Of a DNA stretch of 64,000 nucleotides, positions 1 to 9,020 are shown one piece after another; within the stretch, counting starts at the first letter, position 1, and every line of letters starts with the position of its first letter. Position numbers and translations under genes: made by a program. The notes below the pieces were generated by a model. It worked only from the letters and a program-made list of their open reading frames with translations, made no database searches and was not told where the DNA came from. This stretch comes from JAXLWB01 sp046328715 (GTDB lineage: Bacteria; Chloroflexota; Anaerolineae; Caldilineales; Caldilineaceae). The stretch covers positions 62,001-126,000 of the forward strand of contig JAXLWB010000017.1 in NCBI GenBank assembly GCA_046328715.1, read 5' to 3'.

Positions 1-1
1 A

Positions 2-496
2 AGTGAGATCTTGCTGGTCGAACGTCATCAAGAGTCCAAGGATATCTATCGGCAGGGGGTATGGCCGCGGCGAGCCGATGTTTACGTCTACAACTATGAT
101 GCGAACACCTTGGAACATCGCGTTGTAAATCTTGCCAGCAACACCATCGATGTTACCGAAGTCTTTTCAGGTGTCCAACTTCCCCCGACTGCGAACGAAA
201 TTCAGACCTCGATTGATCTTGCCTTTAATGCTCCCCAATTCCATAGCGATTTAGCGGCCTGGTACAAAAAATTAAAGGGAGAAGAACTCGTTTCCTTTGA
301 TCAACTGGCATCCAAGGCCTTTATTTTTCATGCTAGCGCCATGGGCACTGCAAATGTTGGCAACGCAAAAGTTTGTGGCATTGAACGTTGTGTCCAATTG
401 ATGGTTTATACCAAGGACATGATTGCATTCGAACAATCGCCTATTGTCAATTTGTCATCGCAACAGCTCGCTACAGTGTTGCAGCCTGGACAGTAA
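2..496 (+). CDS. Copper-amine-oxidase N-terminal-domain-like protein (5' partial)
   Basis: The frame is open to the left edge, so the true start lies outside the window; the first internal candidate start is a TTG at 11. The visible part (about 164 residues) resembles the N2/N3 domains that precede the catalytic domain of copper amine oxidases: an R-A-D-V-Y-V segment early on, and a CGIERCVQLMVY stretch near the end before a short tail. The next gene downstream, after 150 bp, carries the catalytic domain, so the two probably make one enzyme from two chains. No copper ligand or quinone motif is present here. Alternative: an uncharacterised secreted protein. The assignment rests mainly on this neighbour. 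Confidence 0.5.
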   Translation, partial: SEILLVERHQESKDIYRQGVWPRRADVYVYNYDANTLEHRVVNLASNTIDVTEVFSGVQLPPTANEIQTSIDLAFNAPQFHSDLAAWYKKLKGEELVSFDQLASKAFIFHASAMGTANVGNAKVCGIERCVQLMVYTKDMIAFEQSPIVNLSSQQLATVLQPGQ

Positions 497-646
497 AAGC
501 AAACCAAATCAGGACCTACGCTTTGTCGGTTCAACGAGTCAACCCTTCGCAGGGCATACTTGACCCATTTATGAGTGACAGGCGTATGTCCGCAGTATAG
601 AACGTGGCAATTTTGCCGGATAGAACGCTTTGAAGGACCTTGAAGT

Positions 647-2740
647 ATGTTCAATACCCATGTCGATGGCTTAAATCAATCTCAACGAAGATTTCTTCGC
701 TATTTTTTGCTCGTGTTGCTGGTACTGACAGGAATCGCAGTTGCATTTGTTGGCTATCAGCAACTCATGGCGCAGGCAGGCGCAAACTGTAGCGGTCAGT
801 ATTTTATCGACCAGGTGCTCCCTACAGGTGCACGCTGGCAAATGTGCTGGGAAGCGCGCCAATTGGAGGGAGTCGTTCTCTACGATGTCTACTACACGCC
901 AGTCGGCAATGCTACACGTAAGGTATTAGCCCAGGCAAATCTGGCACAAATTCACGTTCCCTATGATGACAATGGTGCCCGCTACCATGATTCAACCGAC
1001 AGCGGCTTAGGCGGCTCTTATTTGACCGACCTCACCGGCTTTGATTGTCCTGGCGGTACATTGCTACAAGACGTGGGTCGCAGTATTCTCTGTCTACAAG
1101 TGCAAAGCCGAGGCTATGCCTACAAATACACCACCTCTGGCGTAAACCAGGGTCTGCAGGGCTACCAAATGCGGCTATTTAGCATTTCTCATGTAGGTGA
1201 GTACAACTATATTGCACAATGGGACTTCTCCGACGACGGTGCGATCAAGCCCCAGGTGGGTGCCACAGGCAAACTACAACGGTTAGGTGCCTATGTCGAC
1301 GATCTGCATGGTTGGCCGCTGCGCACTGAGGCAGGCCAAGTTGTTCGTGGCGTATCCCACACCCATAACTACTACTGGCGGCTCGACTTTGACCTTGGCG
1401 ACAAAACCAACGACCTAGTTGAAGAGATCAACTTCATGCCTGCCAACCTCAACCAAGAGCGCACCATCAGTGTGACTCAATTTCTCACCGAAGCAGCCCG
1501 CTCGCGCAATCCCGACTTGATGCGTTCCTGGCGCATCCGTGACAAAGCCATCACCAACAGTGACGGCCACTATATCTCCTACGACATTGTTCCATCCGGT
1601 GGCGCCACTCACTACCAGGGGCCAGATTACGAGCCGTTCACTTTTAATGATTTCTATGTGACCGTCTACAACCCATGCGAGAAGTTTGTCTCGCACAACC
1701 CGCTTCCCTGTATGGCCAACGTATCTGATTTTGTCAACGGGGAAAATACGGATGGAAGCGATTTGGTTGTTTGGTACGGCATCAATTTCCATCACCTGGT
1801 GCGCGACGAAGACGAAAACTTTATGCCGGCCCACTGGGACAACTTTACACTCTCGCCACGTGATTGGACAGCGACCAACCCGCTCGACGCACTAAGCACA
1901 CCGATTACGGGTACGACAACACCCATCGTCACACCGACTGCAACCAATACGGTCGTTCCTACAGCAACAGCGACGCGCACATTGACACCGACAAGCACAG
2001 CAACGGTCGCCGCAACCGCGACGCGTACACTGACGCCTGTTGCCTCATTGACAGCAACACGTACGCCAACACCCACGAACACGTCTACTGTGGCAGCAAC
2101 ACCGACACGGACAGCAACGCCAACAATCACCCCAACGCCTGGACTGGTTTCCTGTACGGTCTATACAAGCACCAATGTACCGGCCCCCTTACCCAATGGC
2201 ACATTTAACGTGACCTCAACCTTAAATGTACCGAATGCGGTCACTATTTCCGATGTCAATGTCAATGTCAACATGGCACACACCTACATCGGCGATCTGA
2301 CATTCATCCTGACACAACAAAGCACGAACAAGAGTGTCACGATCATCGATCGACCTGGCAATCCAGCCACCAGCTTCGGCTGTGCCTATGACAACATTGT
2401 GGCAACCTTAGGCGATGAAGCGCTGTTACCAGTTGAGAGTCAATGTAATCAGACAATCCCGTCAATCAATGGCTCCTTCAAACCCAACAACCCGTTAAGT
2501 TTGTTTGATGGTGGACAAAGCAACGGTATCTGGACGTTGAAGGTGATCGACAACGATCCCTATTCAGACTCGGGCACGTTGAACAGTTGGGGTCTACAAA
2601 TTTGCAAGGGCGGCGAAGCTCCGGTGGGCGCAGCGATGTCAGATACATCCACCCAACTGATCGCCTCGGATCAGGTTCCCGCCGAGACCGAGAAGGGAGA
2701 GCTATCTAACAGAATCTTCCTGCCAGTGGTAACACGGTAA
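647..2740 (+). CDS. Membrane-anchored copper amine oxidase-like catalytic protein with P-domain and C-terminal LP motif
   Basis: 697 residues. Residues 14-43 form a signal/anchor helix. The next ~350 residues match the copper amine oxidase catalytic domain: a YHDSTDSGLGG segment near the catalytic-base region, HVGEYNYIAQW at 182-191 in the place of the TPQ motif, the copper ligands HTH at 238-240, and a third candidate His in FHHLVRDEDENFMP. Family members oxidatively deaminate primary amines using a quinone made from Tyr. The usual N-Y-D/E-Y reads E-Y-N-Y (Tyr186), so the active Tyr is kept but its flanks are unusual. A Thr/Pro-rich linker follows, then a proprotein-convertase P-type domain (about 500-655) and the terminal RIFLPVVTR. 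A GAAGGA sequence precedes the ATG. Confidence 0.75.
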   Translation: MFNTHVDGLNQSQRRFLRYFLLVLLVLTGIAVAFVGYQQLMAQAGANCSGQYFIDQVLPTGARWQMCWEARQLEGVVLYDVYYTPVGNATRKVLAQANLAQIHVPYDDNGARYHDSTDSGLGGSYLTDLTGFDCPGGTLLQDVGRSILCLQVQSRGYAYKYTTSGVNQGLQGYQMRLFSISHVGEYNYIAQWDFSDDGAIKPQVGATGKLQRLGAYVDDLHGWPLRTEAGQVVRGVSHTHNYYWRLDFDLGDKTNDLVEEINFMPANLNQERTISVTQFLTEAARSRNPDLMRSWRIRDKAITNSDGHYISYDIVPSGGATHYQGPDYEPFTFNDFYVTVYNPCEKFVSHNPLPCMANVSDFVNGENTDGSDLVVWYGINFHHLVRDEDENFMPAHWDNFTLSPRDWTATNPLDALSTPITGTTTPIVTPTATNTVVPTATATRTLTPTSTATVAATATRTLTPVASLTATRTPTPTNTSTVAATPTRTATPTITPTPGLVSCTVYTSTNVPAPLPNGTFNVTSTLNVPNAVTISDVNVNVNMAHTYIGDLTFILTQQSTNKSVTIIDRPGNPATSFGCAYDNIVATLGDEALLPVESQCNQTIPSINGSFKPNNPLSLFDGGQSNGIWTLKVIDNDPYSDSGTLNSWGLQICKGGEAPVGAAMSDTSTQLIASDQVPAETEKGELSNRIFLPVVTR

Positions 2741-2762
2741 TCCAATTGCACTTGCGATAAAA

Positions 2763-2791
2763 GACGGCGGCACCGGATGGGTGCCGCCGTC
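2763..2791. terminator. Bidirectional hairpin between convergent genes
   Basis: A 12-bp perfect stem (GACGGCGGCACC with GGTGCCGCCGTC, loop GGATG) lies between two convergent stop codons. Short T-runs follow it on both strands (ACATTTT on +, TTTTATC on -), fitting a shared intrinsic terminator. Confidence 0.85.
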
Positions 2792-2796
2792 ACATT

Positions 2797-3798
2797 TTAG
2801 AAGGAAATCACAGTTCCTTGCTCTAGAGATTGACGAGTGCCATTGGCTAAGGCGACAGCCAAACGAGCCTGCTCCGGATGACCAATCTGTGGTTGAATGC
2901 CTTTGCGGACACATTCTACAAAATAGGCGACTTCTGCTGACCAGGCGTCTCCATTGGCGGCTGGTTTGCTCTCTAGAGGGTAAGAAAGATCCGATTCGTA
3001 AACCATCAACGAATTCAGACCACTTCCCTCTTCTACACTCACACCGCCTGCTTTGAAGTTGTACTCGACCCGACCATTTTCGCAGAGCACTGCCAGCGAC
3101 ATGCTAAAGGGATAGCCTTGCGGCAGCAGCGCCGAAGCTTCGATCATAGCGCTGGCAGATCCATAGTCAACTGTGGTCAACATATGGTTCCAACTTCCTT
3201 CATCGGTTTGTTGGCCGCGGGCATAGACTGTCTTTGGCTCACCCAAGAGCCAATTGAGCGCATCCAAGTCGTGAATCATCAGGTCGAGTACGGCACCACC
3301 ACTTTTGTCGGGCTGCGTAAACCAGGAGGACCAAGCGGGTCGCTGCGAGAGACGGGTTGCCACTGCGCTGAATGGCCGTCCCAGCGCACCGCTGTGAACA
3401 AATTCAACCAGTGCCACATACTCTGGCCAGAAGCGCAATGTCTGGCCAATCATCAGCAAACTGCGGCTCTTTTGCCAGACGACGATCAGTTCATCGCACT
3501 CCGCAACCGTGAGGGCAAAGGGCTTTTCGAGCAAAACATGTTTGCCAGCCTGCAAGGCAGCCAACAACGTTGCTTTATGCAAATAGGTCGGTAATGTGAT
3601 TGAGACGGCGTCGATCGACGGGTCATTGAGAATCGAAAGATCGTCCGTCGTGGGTATACCACCGACTTCATCGGTGAGCTTCTTTGCATTCTCCAAGCTG
3701 CGCGAAGAGATGGCAGCAATCTTTATACCATCGATCTTGGCGTAGCCGCGGGCGTGTGTCCCACCCATAAAACCAGCACCGAGAATTCCAACATTCAT
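2797..3798 (-). CDS. Gfo/Idh/MocA family NAD(P)-dependent oxidoreductase
   Basis: 333 residues, a normal length for the family. The N-terminus has the Rossmann dinucleotide loop GILGAGFMGGTHA (residues 4-16), and the family motif EKPFAL follows in the first domain. A DLMIHDLD segment in the second half fits the catalytic/substrate region. The enzymes oxidise or reduce sugars, inositols and related polyols; the substrate cannot be named here. The start follows AAGGAG with 8-nt spacing. It lies downstream of a cyclase-family gene on the same strand, across a 133-bp gap that contains an inverted repeat, so co-transcription is uncertain. Confidence 0.9.
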   Translation of the reverse strand: MNVGILGAGFMGGTHARGYAKIDGIKIAAISSRSLENAKKLTDEVGGIPTTDDLSILNDPSIDAVSITLPTYLHKATLLAALQAGKHVLLEKPFALTVAECDELIVVWQKSRSLLMIGQTLRFWPEYVALVEFVHSGALGRPFSAVATRLSQRPAWSSWFTQPDKSGGAVLDLMIHDLDALNWLLGEPKTVYARGQQTDEGSWNHMLTTVDYGSASAMIEASALLPQGYPFSMSLAVLCENGRVEYNFKAGGVSVEEGSGLNSLMVYESDLSYPLESKPAANGDAWSAEVAYFVECVRKGIQPQIGHPEQARLAVALANGTRQSLEQGTVISF

Positions 3799-3823
3799 CC
3801 AAATGCTCCTTAATCACTTATGC

Positions 3824-3907
3824 TGCGCAAAGAGGCAAAGGCGCAATAAAGCCTTTGAAATCTGTATCGCCTTCCTTTGCACTTTTGCATCCTTGCAGCT
3901 TTGCGTT
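3824..3907. repeat. Intergenic inverted repeat built on the word GCAAAG
   Basis: The left arm contains GCGCAAAGAGGCAAAGG and the right arm CCTTGCAGCTTTGCG. Each arm repeats a GCAAAG-like word. It sits between two same-strand genes and is one of the word-based inverted repeats seen in many gaps of this window. Confidence 0.6.
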
Positions 3908-3931
3908 AAAAATGTGTGCCTACCATGAGCT

Positions 3932-4741
3932 TTACCACATGGCCATAGCGCGTGCAGGGCCACCCGAGCTGCCTTGAATTTTGGGCACACCGATGACCAG
4001 CATTGCCCCACTCGCAGGAATCGCTTCCAAATTGGCCAGACATTCGATACCCCAGCGATTGGTGGGCAAAAAGGCCATATGCGTGGCAAAATTCGGCGAC
4101 GGGCCAAAGTCAAGGCTCAGCGTGTCAACGCCGATACCGACAACCTCCCGTTCGTGAACCAACATCTGCGCCGCCTCAACGCTAAAACCAGGGAATTGTG
4201 CCACGCCACTGGCATCAATATTGACGTAGTCGGCACTGGATCCAATGCGTGAGGCCCAGCCCGAAGCCATAAAAACGGCGGCATCTTTGGGAAGACGGCC
4301 ATGGACCCTCTCCCAGGCGAGGATATCATCAGGCGTGACTTGGCTGGCATGTTCCTTCTTGACTTTTTCACCGATGTTGATCACCGCGATTGATGCAACC
4401 AACGACTGCAACGGAATCTGATCGGTATACAGACCTGTCGGTGAAACGTGATAGGGCGCATCCAAATGGGTGCCACAGTGATCACTAACGGTGTAGCGAT
4501 TGATCGAAACGTGATTGGCCTCGTGCGTGGCAAAAGGGGTCTCAACCTTGAAGGTGGGCAAGGAAGGGAATACCGGGGATGTAGGGCTGAGCGTATGGGT
4601 GAGATCGACAATATGGGAGAAATTTAAACTTCGGGAAGCCGAGCGAGGGCGGTCATCGACAACACCGCCGCCAGCACGCTCCACAGCCTGCTCAGGAAAG
4701 GGCATGTTTTTTAAAAGCGATAGGAGTTTGGGTGGACACAT
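3932..4741 (-). CDS. Cyclase family (kynurenine-formamidase-like) metal-dependent hydrolase
   Basis: 269 residues. The family signature H-x-G-T-H-x-D-x-P-x-H is present as DHCGTHLDAPYH; its His and Asp residues bind the metal. The N-terminal VDLTHTLSPTSPVFP is also typical. Relatives hydrolyse N-formylkynurenine, isatin or other cyclic amides and esters. The substrate is not evident: the flanking genes are an oxidoreductase and, divergently, nagB, and no tryptophan-catabolism gene is nearby. The start follows AAAGGA with about 9-nt spacing. Confidence 0.85.
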   Translation of the reverse strand: MCPPKLLSLLKNMPFPEQAVERAGGGVVDDRPRSASRSLNFSHIVDLTHTLSPTSPVFPSLPTFKVETPFATHEANHVSINRYTVSDHCGTHLDAPYHVSPTGLYTDQIPLQSLVASIAVINIGEKVKKEHASQVTPDDILAWERVHGRLPKDAAVFMASGWASRIGSSADYVNIDASGVAQFPGFSVEAAQMLVHEREVVGIGVDTLSLDFGPSPNFATHMAFLPTNRWGIECLANLEAIPASGAMLVIGVPKIQGSSGGPARAMAMW

Positions 4742-4952
4742 AGGATGGTTCCTTTCTGAACGGCAGTTACAACTATCGCCAAAGAATCAGCAGTAGCGTA
4801 CCACCTGATCAAGGGTGAATTAGGCAAAATCGGTGACGCTATTGTATTGCACAGGCAGCGATCGTGCAATCGGCCCATCGTTTGAGGTATACTCACGACA
4901 GAGCCGTAGGTCTTAATTGCTTTTACCCACTTTGCCCAACAAAGGTACTTTT

Positions 4953-5687
4953 ATGGAATTGATCATCACTGAAGATTATGCCAGCCTCAGCCGCGCCGCT
5001 GCGGATATTGTTTGTAACGCCGTTTCCGCCAAACCCAACGCAGTCGTCGTGCTGCCCACCGGTAGTTCACCAGTAGGGCTCTTTAAAGAATTGATTGCCC
5101 GCCACCGTGCCGGGAGTTTTGATCCATCGCGCCTGCGCATCTTTCAGATGGACGACTACTATCCCGTCGAACCCACCAATCCCAACTCGCTCTATGCTTG
5201 GCTCAAAAGCGAATTTCTCGACCCGCTGGGCATTCGTCCCGAGCAGATTGTAGAGCTTCCCGGCAACGCCGCCGATCCTGTCGCCGCCTGCCGCCACTAT
5301 GACGAATTGCTCAGCCAGGCAGGTGGCTACGATCTCGCCGTGCTCGGCTTAGGACCGAACGGACACATTGGCTTCAACGATCCGCCCGCCACAGCCACCG
5401 CTCCGACGCGTGTGCTAGACCTCAGTGAATCGAGCATTGCCACGGGCAGCAAGAGCTGGGGTAGCCGCGAAGCAACGCCCAAACAGGCGATTAGCGCTGG
5501 GATGCAGCAGTTACTGGGTGCCAGGCAGATTGTGTTGATCGTCTCGGGTGAGCACAAGCGGCAGATTCTCAAGCAAAGCCTGCAAGGGCCAGTCACGCCG
5601 GATGTCCCAGCTTCGTATTTGCAACAGACAGCCAATGTTACTGTCATCGCCGACCATGCGGCATGGCCAAAGACAACAACGAATTAA
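4953..5687 (+). CDS. nagB: Glucosamine-6-phosphate deaminase
   Basis: 244 residues from the chosen ATG at 4953, which follows AAAGG with 7-nt spacing and begins MELIITEDYA; an upstream TTG at 4917 is open but has no ribosome site. The protein shows PTGSSP (phosphate loop), MDDYYPV (catalytic Asp region) and GLGPNGHIGFNDP (active-site His). The usual Glu of FNEP is Asp here. It converts glucosamine-6-phosphate to fructose-6-phosphate plus ammonia, the last step of amino-sugar recycling whose earlier steps are encoded at the far end of the window. It is followed after 74 bp by a P1 peptidase gene. Confidence 0.88.
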   Translation: MELIITEDYASLSRAAADIVCNAVSAKPNAVVVLPTGSSPVGLFKELIARHRAGSFDPSRLRIFQMDDYYPVEPTNPNSLYAWLKSEFLDPLGIRPEQIVELPGNAADPVAACRHYDELLSQAGGYDLAVLGLGPNGHIGFNDPPATATAPTRVLDLSESSIATGSKSWGSREATPKQAISAGMQQLLGARQIVLIVSGEHKRQILKQSLQGPVTPDVPASYLQQTANVTVIADHAAWPKTTTN

Positions 5688-5761
5688 GAAAGCAACAAAA
5701 AACTCGCTGCGTACCATTCGTTCCTTTCTCTCTTCGTTGTTGTGTTAGATCGAAAATTTCT

Positions 5762-6883
5762 ATGAATCAGCAAACTCGCCTACGTGCCCGTGCGCTAGGC
5801 ATCAGCCATTGGCAATGTGCCACAGGACCGCAAAACGCCATCACCGATGTGGCGGGTGTACGTGTGGGTCACGTCACCCGGATCGAAGGGGAAGGCGCGC
5901 TGCGTCCAGGTATTGGCCCGATCCGTACCGGAATCACGGTTATTTTGCCGCACCATGGAAACTTGTTTCAGGAAAAAGTCTGCGCCGCTGTCCACACCAT
6001 CAACGGCTTTGGCAAGGCATGTGGCTTCGAACAGGTGCGCGAGCTAGGCGTCCTCGAAACGCCGCTTGCGCTGACCAACACACTCAACGTCTGGCGCGTG
6101 GCCGAAGCGCTGGCTCAATATGCGATCCGCCACAATCCGGAGATTGGTATCCGTACCAGCACGGTCAATCCGGTGGTAGGCGAGACCAACGACGGCTATT
6201 TGAATGACATCCAAGGAATTCACGTTCATGCCGAACATGTCTGGGAGGCGCTAACCAAGGCCACTACCAGTGTAGAAGAGGGCTGCGTCGGTGCAGGGAC
6301 CGGAACCACCTGCTTTGGCTGGAAGGGTGGTATTGGCACAGCCAGCCGCCAAATGAGCGCACAAGCAGGCAGCTATACGATCGGCGCACTGGTGCAATCC
6401 AACTTTGGTGCACCAGAAGAATTGATGATTGGCGACGTAGCGGTCGGTCGCCAGCTCACACCGCCCACCAAACCCATCCAGCGACCCGATCCTGGTTCGA
6501 TCATGATCGTGCTGGCGACCGATGCGCCGCTTGACAGTCGCCAACTTCATCGCCTATGCGTGCGCGCTGCGGCAGGTCTAGCACGGACTGGTAGCACGCT
6601 TCATCACGGCAGCGGCGATTTTGTGATTGCCTTTAGCACAGCACGCCGTATTGCCCATCAGCCGCAAACGCTAGTTCAAACACTGCCTGTGCTGGGGGAT
6701 GAAGCGCAGTTTATGCATTGGGCCTTTCCTGCCGTGGTCGAAAGTGTTGAAGAGGCAGTTCTAAACTCGCTCTGTATGGCCACTACGCTTGAAGGACACG
6801 ATGGCCATGTGCGTTATGCGTTGCCCCTAGAGGATGTGCGAAGATTAGTAATTGGTCGGCTGAGTAATTACCTCATGAGTTAG
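5762..6883 (+). CDS. P1 family peptidase (DmpA-like L-aminopeptidase/D-esterase)
   Basis: 373 residues from the ATG at 5762 (MNQQTRLRARALG); the longer open frame from 5663 overlaps nagB and adds a low-quality, Cys/Arg-rich extension. Family blocks are clear: NAITDVAGVRVGH near the N-terminus, GAGTGTTCFGWKGGIGTAS at 177-195, VQSNFG at 211-216, and PGSIMIVLATDAPL around 244-257. By analogy with DmpA, self-cleavage should occur at Gly245-Ser246, and Ser246 becomes the nucleophile. The enzymes release N-terminal residues from small peptides or beta-peptides. With the nearby D-amino-acid-type enzyme, a role in unusual peptide or amino-acid turnover is possible. Confidence 0.9.
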   Translation: MNQQTRLRARALGISHWQCATGPQNAITDVAGVRVGHVTRIEGEGALRPGIGPIRTGITVILPHHGNLFQEKVCAAVHTINGFGKACGFEQVRELGVLETPLALTNTLNVWRVAEALAQYAIRHNPEIGIRTSTVNPVVGETNDGYLNDIQGIHVHAEHVWEALTKATTSVEEGCVGAGTGTTCFGWKGGIGTASRQMSAQAGSYTIGALVQSNFGAPEELMIGDVAVGRQLTPPTKPIQRPDPGSIMIVLATDAPLDSRQLHRLCVRAAAGLARTGSTLHHGSGDFVIAFSTARRIAHQPQTLVQTLPVLGDEAQFMHWAFPAVVESVEEAVLNSLCMATTLEGHDGHVRYALPLEDVRRLVIGRLSNYLMS

Positions 6884-6913
6884 TCAAGTGCTGACTTGAA
6901 TATAGATTCCACG

Positions 6914-6966
6914 TTCCCTGATTTCCGTGTTCATAAAGCCTTTTTATAAACACGGAAACCAGGGAA
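6914..6966. terminator. Convergent-gene hairpin
   Basis: The left arm TTCCCTG-A-TTTCCGTGTT (6914-6931) pairs with AACACGGAAA-C-CAGGGAA (6949-6966) apart from one A/C mismatch. It lies between convergent stops and belongs to the word-type inverted repeats of this window. Confidence 0.7.
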
Positions 6967-7020
6967 GACGGAGGTGAACTACAAAACTGATTCTGTTTGT
7001 CACTTTTCCGCTGCAAGGAT

Positions 7021-8106
7021 TTAGCGCAGTTTACCCCGCCCCAAGACCGGCCAGGCAGTCTCAACTACACCCTTGCGGATTCCATAGATCACGTCATGCA
7101 GGAAGACGGTGCCATCACCGTAGCCGACCATAAAGTCAAGCATATCACCGACCTTGAGACTTTCGTTCGGTCGGTCGAGCGTAATGATGCCATGCTCGGC
7201 GGAAAAAACAGCGCTGGTCACTCCTTCCAAACCCAGTGCTTTGGGAGTCTCAAAACCACGTGGTAGGGTCTTGAAACCAGCGTCGCAGATGACGCGTGTC
7301 GCCGTCGGGCGGCTGGTAACGGTGCTTTGCACGAAGAGTGCAGGCTCTAGGTCAATGCCCCAGGATTGATAGGTGAGATCGCAGAAGATTGCACCGCCGG
7401 CCTGCGTTTCGGTCACACCCGGGAGAAAGGGCGTCACTTGATAGGTACCACTGCCTCCTGCACTGACAATCTCAATCGGAAAGCCTGCCTGGCGACAACG
7501 ATCCGCCGTGTCGGTGAGGAGTTGAATACAGCGCTCAATCTCCTTGCGTTTGGCATCTTCTTCGAGTGAGAGAGCGTGCCCTTCCCAGGTCATCAATCCG
7601 GCTAAGCGCACGCCAGGCGTAGCTTCGATCAGTCGGGCCATTGCCAGTGTCGGTTCACCTGGCAGTACACCTGCGCGGTCCATCCCCGTGTTGAGTTCAA
7701 TCACCAATCCCACTTCAACGCCCTTCTGTTGGGCAATGGCACCGGTCAGGCGTATCACATCAGCGTTGTCGACCGCAGCTTTGACACTGGCATGGGGCTG
7801 GAGATTGACCAATCGTGTGATCTTGCTGGGAGTCACAATCTGATTGGCGATTAGGATGTCCTGTACACCCGATGCAACCATTACCTCGGCCTCGCCTACC
7901 TTGGCACAGGTGACACCGATGGCACCCGCCGCCAAGAGTTTATGCACAATGGCCGGTGTCTTGATGCCTTTGGTATGAGGTCGCCATTGAATACCAGCAC
8001 CTTTAAAGTGTTGAGTCAAGCGGGCAATGTTGCGTTCCAGACAATCCAAATCTGTCCATAGAGCAGGCGTGTCTAATTGCGTCTTGGGCAAGCCGATCTC
8101 ACTCAT
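7021..8106 (-). CDS. PLP enzyme of the D-threonine aldolase / D-serine dehydratase-like family
   Basis: 361 residues. The N-terminal alanine-racemase-type barrel starts with LDTPALWTDLDCLERNI and carries the PLP-lysine region WRPHTKGIK (Lys46 is the likely Schiff-base residue). The middle has GLVIELNTGMDRAG and an SAGGSGTY phosphate-binding loop; the C-terminal domain has SAEHGII. Fold-type III enzymes of this family cleave or dehydrate D-3-hydroxy amino acids. The C-terminal metal pair, usually H-x-C or H-x-D before TV-LHD, reads Y-G-D here (GYGDGTVFLHD), so the His ligand appears missing. It converges with the P1 peptidase gene. Confidence 0.8.
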   Translation of the reverse strand: MSEIGLPKTQLDTPALWTDLDCLERNIARLTQHFKGAGIQWRPHTKGIKTPAIVHKLLAAGAIGVTCAKVGEAEVMVASGVQDILIANQIVTPSKITRLVNLQPHASVKAAVDNADVIRLTGAIAQQKGVEVGLVIELNTGMDRAGVLPGEPTLAMARLIEATPGVRLAGLMTWEGHALSLEEDAKRKEIERCIQLLTDTADRCRQAGFPIEIVSAGGSGTYQVTPFLPGVTETQAGGAIFCDLTYQSWGIDLEPALFVQSTVTSRPTATRVICDAGFKTLPRGFETPKALGLEGVTSAVFSAEHGIITLDRPNESLKVGDMLDFMVGYGDGTVFLHDVIYGIRKGVVETAWPVLGRGKLR

Positions 8107-9020
8107 TACAAGGTTCCTTTGTTGTAGTTTGCAAATAACTACTCAGCGACACAGAGAACATGGAAAAGGCGTAGAGATCACAGTGAGAACTCAGAGCCCC
8201 TTTCTGTGTTCTCTGTACCTCCTCAGCGATCTCGGTGTCGTGCCTGAGCAGTTGCATTTCAGTTGGAAAATTTCGGTTCTGTCATAATGATAGATGAGGA
8301 GAGACAGAACAACAAAGTAAAATCATCCGATCCTCGACACTTGTTACGCAATAGACTAACCGACTGTCCAGGTTCAAGCAGATTGAAATCGTATATGATG
8401 AAGTTGTAAATGAATAAACATGCTACCTCTCGCCTCCTCGTTATTATCGATTGGCAGAGTCGTATCTTCATTTTATCGTGCGAACCCCGCCGGTCACGCC
8501 CTTAGAGATTTTCTCTGAGGGCGCTTTTTTTGCCAAAACATCTCTTCAGTCTCGATATTTACATTTTCGCAAATTAGTTTCAATCTCGTTACGGTTAGAG
8601 ATGACCAAATTATCAGCTAGTATTTGTCTGGCTTACTTTAAAACTTAACTACTTCCTCCCCACATGATTAGGCATTAAACTCGTAAGTACGCCAGTTAAA
8701 CTCAGTCTTGTTTTGTCATAAAATAATAACTATAAACGCTTACACTTACAGTCCCTTGTTTGTCCTGCTTCATTTTCTGCCTTTGCCTTAGTTGCTCACT
8801 TTATAACCGGAGGAGGCTAATCTATTTAAGCTCCTACGCCAGAACTAAAAAATACAATTCGCTCCTCTACAGAAAGTGTAAGAATGGGAGGCTTGGCGGT
8901 TTGGTTTATGGGTATGGTAGCCTCTACGAACCGATGTTCTCTATAGGTTTGCCAAACCTGCCAGCTCTTTGCACATCTTCCTAACCTGAGGCAATACAAT
9001 TTACAAGAATAGGAGGCATT
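8107..9020. other. 914-bp gene-poor gap
   Basis: No credible protein gene is seen. It holds an inverted pair ACAGAGAACA (8151-8160) / TGTTCTCTGT (8207-8216), a strong + strand terminator at 8498-8531 with no gene upstream of it, and a second inverted pair (GGCGGTTTGG near 8895, CCAAACCTGCC near 8956). The ribosome site AGGAGG for the next gene lies near 9012. The rest is AT-rich without recognised structure. Confidence 0.6.
8498..8531 (+). terminator. Orphan intrinsic terminator, possible small-RNA 3' end
   Basis: GCCCTTAGAGA (8498-8508) pairs with TCTCTGAGGGC (8512-8522) over 11 bp including one G-T pair, with loop TTT, followed by GC and seven Ts (8525-8531). No + strand gene ends upstream. 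A TATGAT -10-like box lies at 8394-8399, so a transcript of roughly 125 nt is possible. Confidence 0.8.

Noticed and set aside
5663..5761. 33-residue upstream extension of the P1 peptidase
   Set aside because: It overlaps the nagB end, is Cys/Arg-rich and lies outside the family alignment. The ATG at 5762 starts at the conserved region.
8481..8500. Sequence like a tRNA 3' end (CGAACCCCGCCGGTCACGCC) before the orphan terminator, possible integration site
   Set aside because: The 5' half of the T-stem does not pair and no D- or anticodon arm is present upstream. Without a matching tRNA gene in the window it may be chance.
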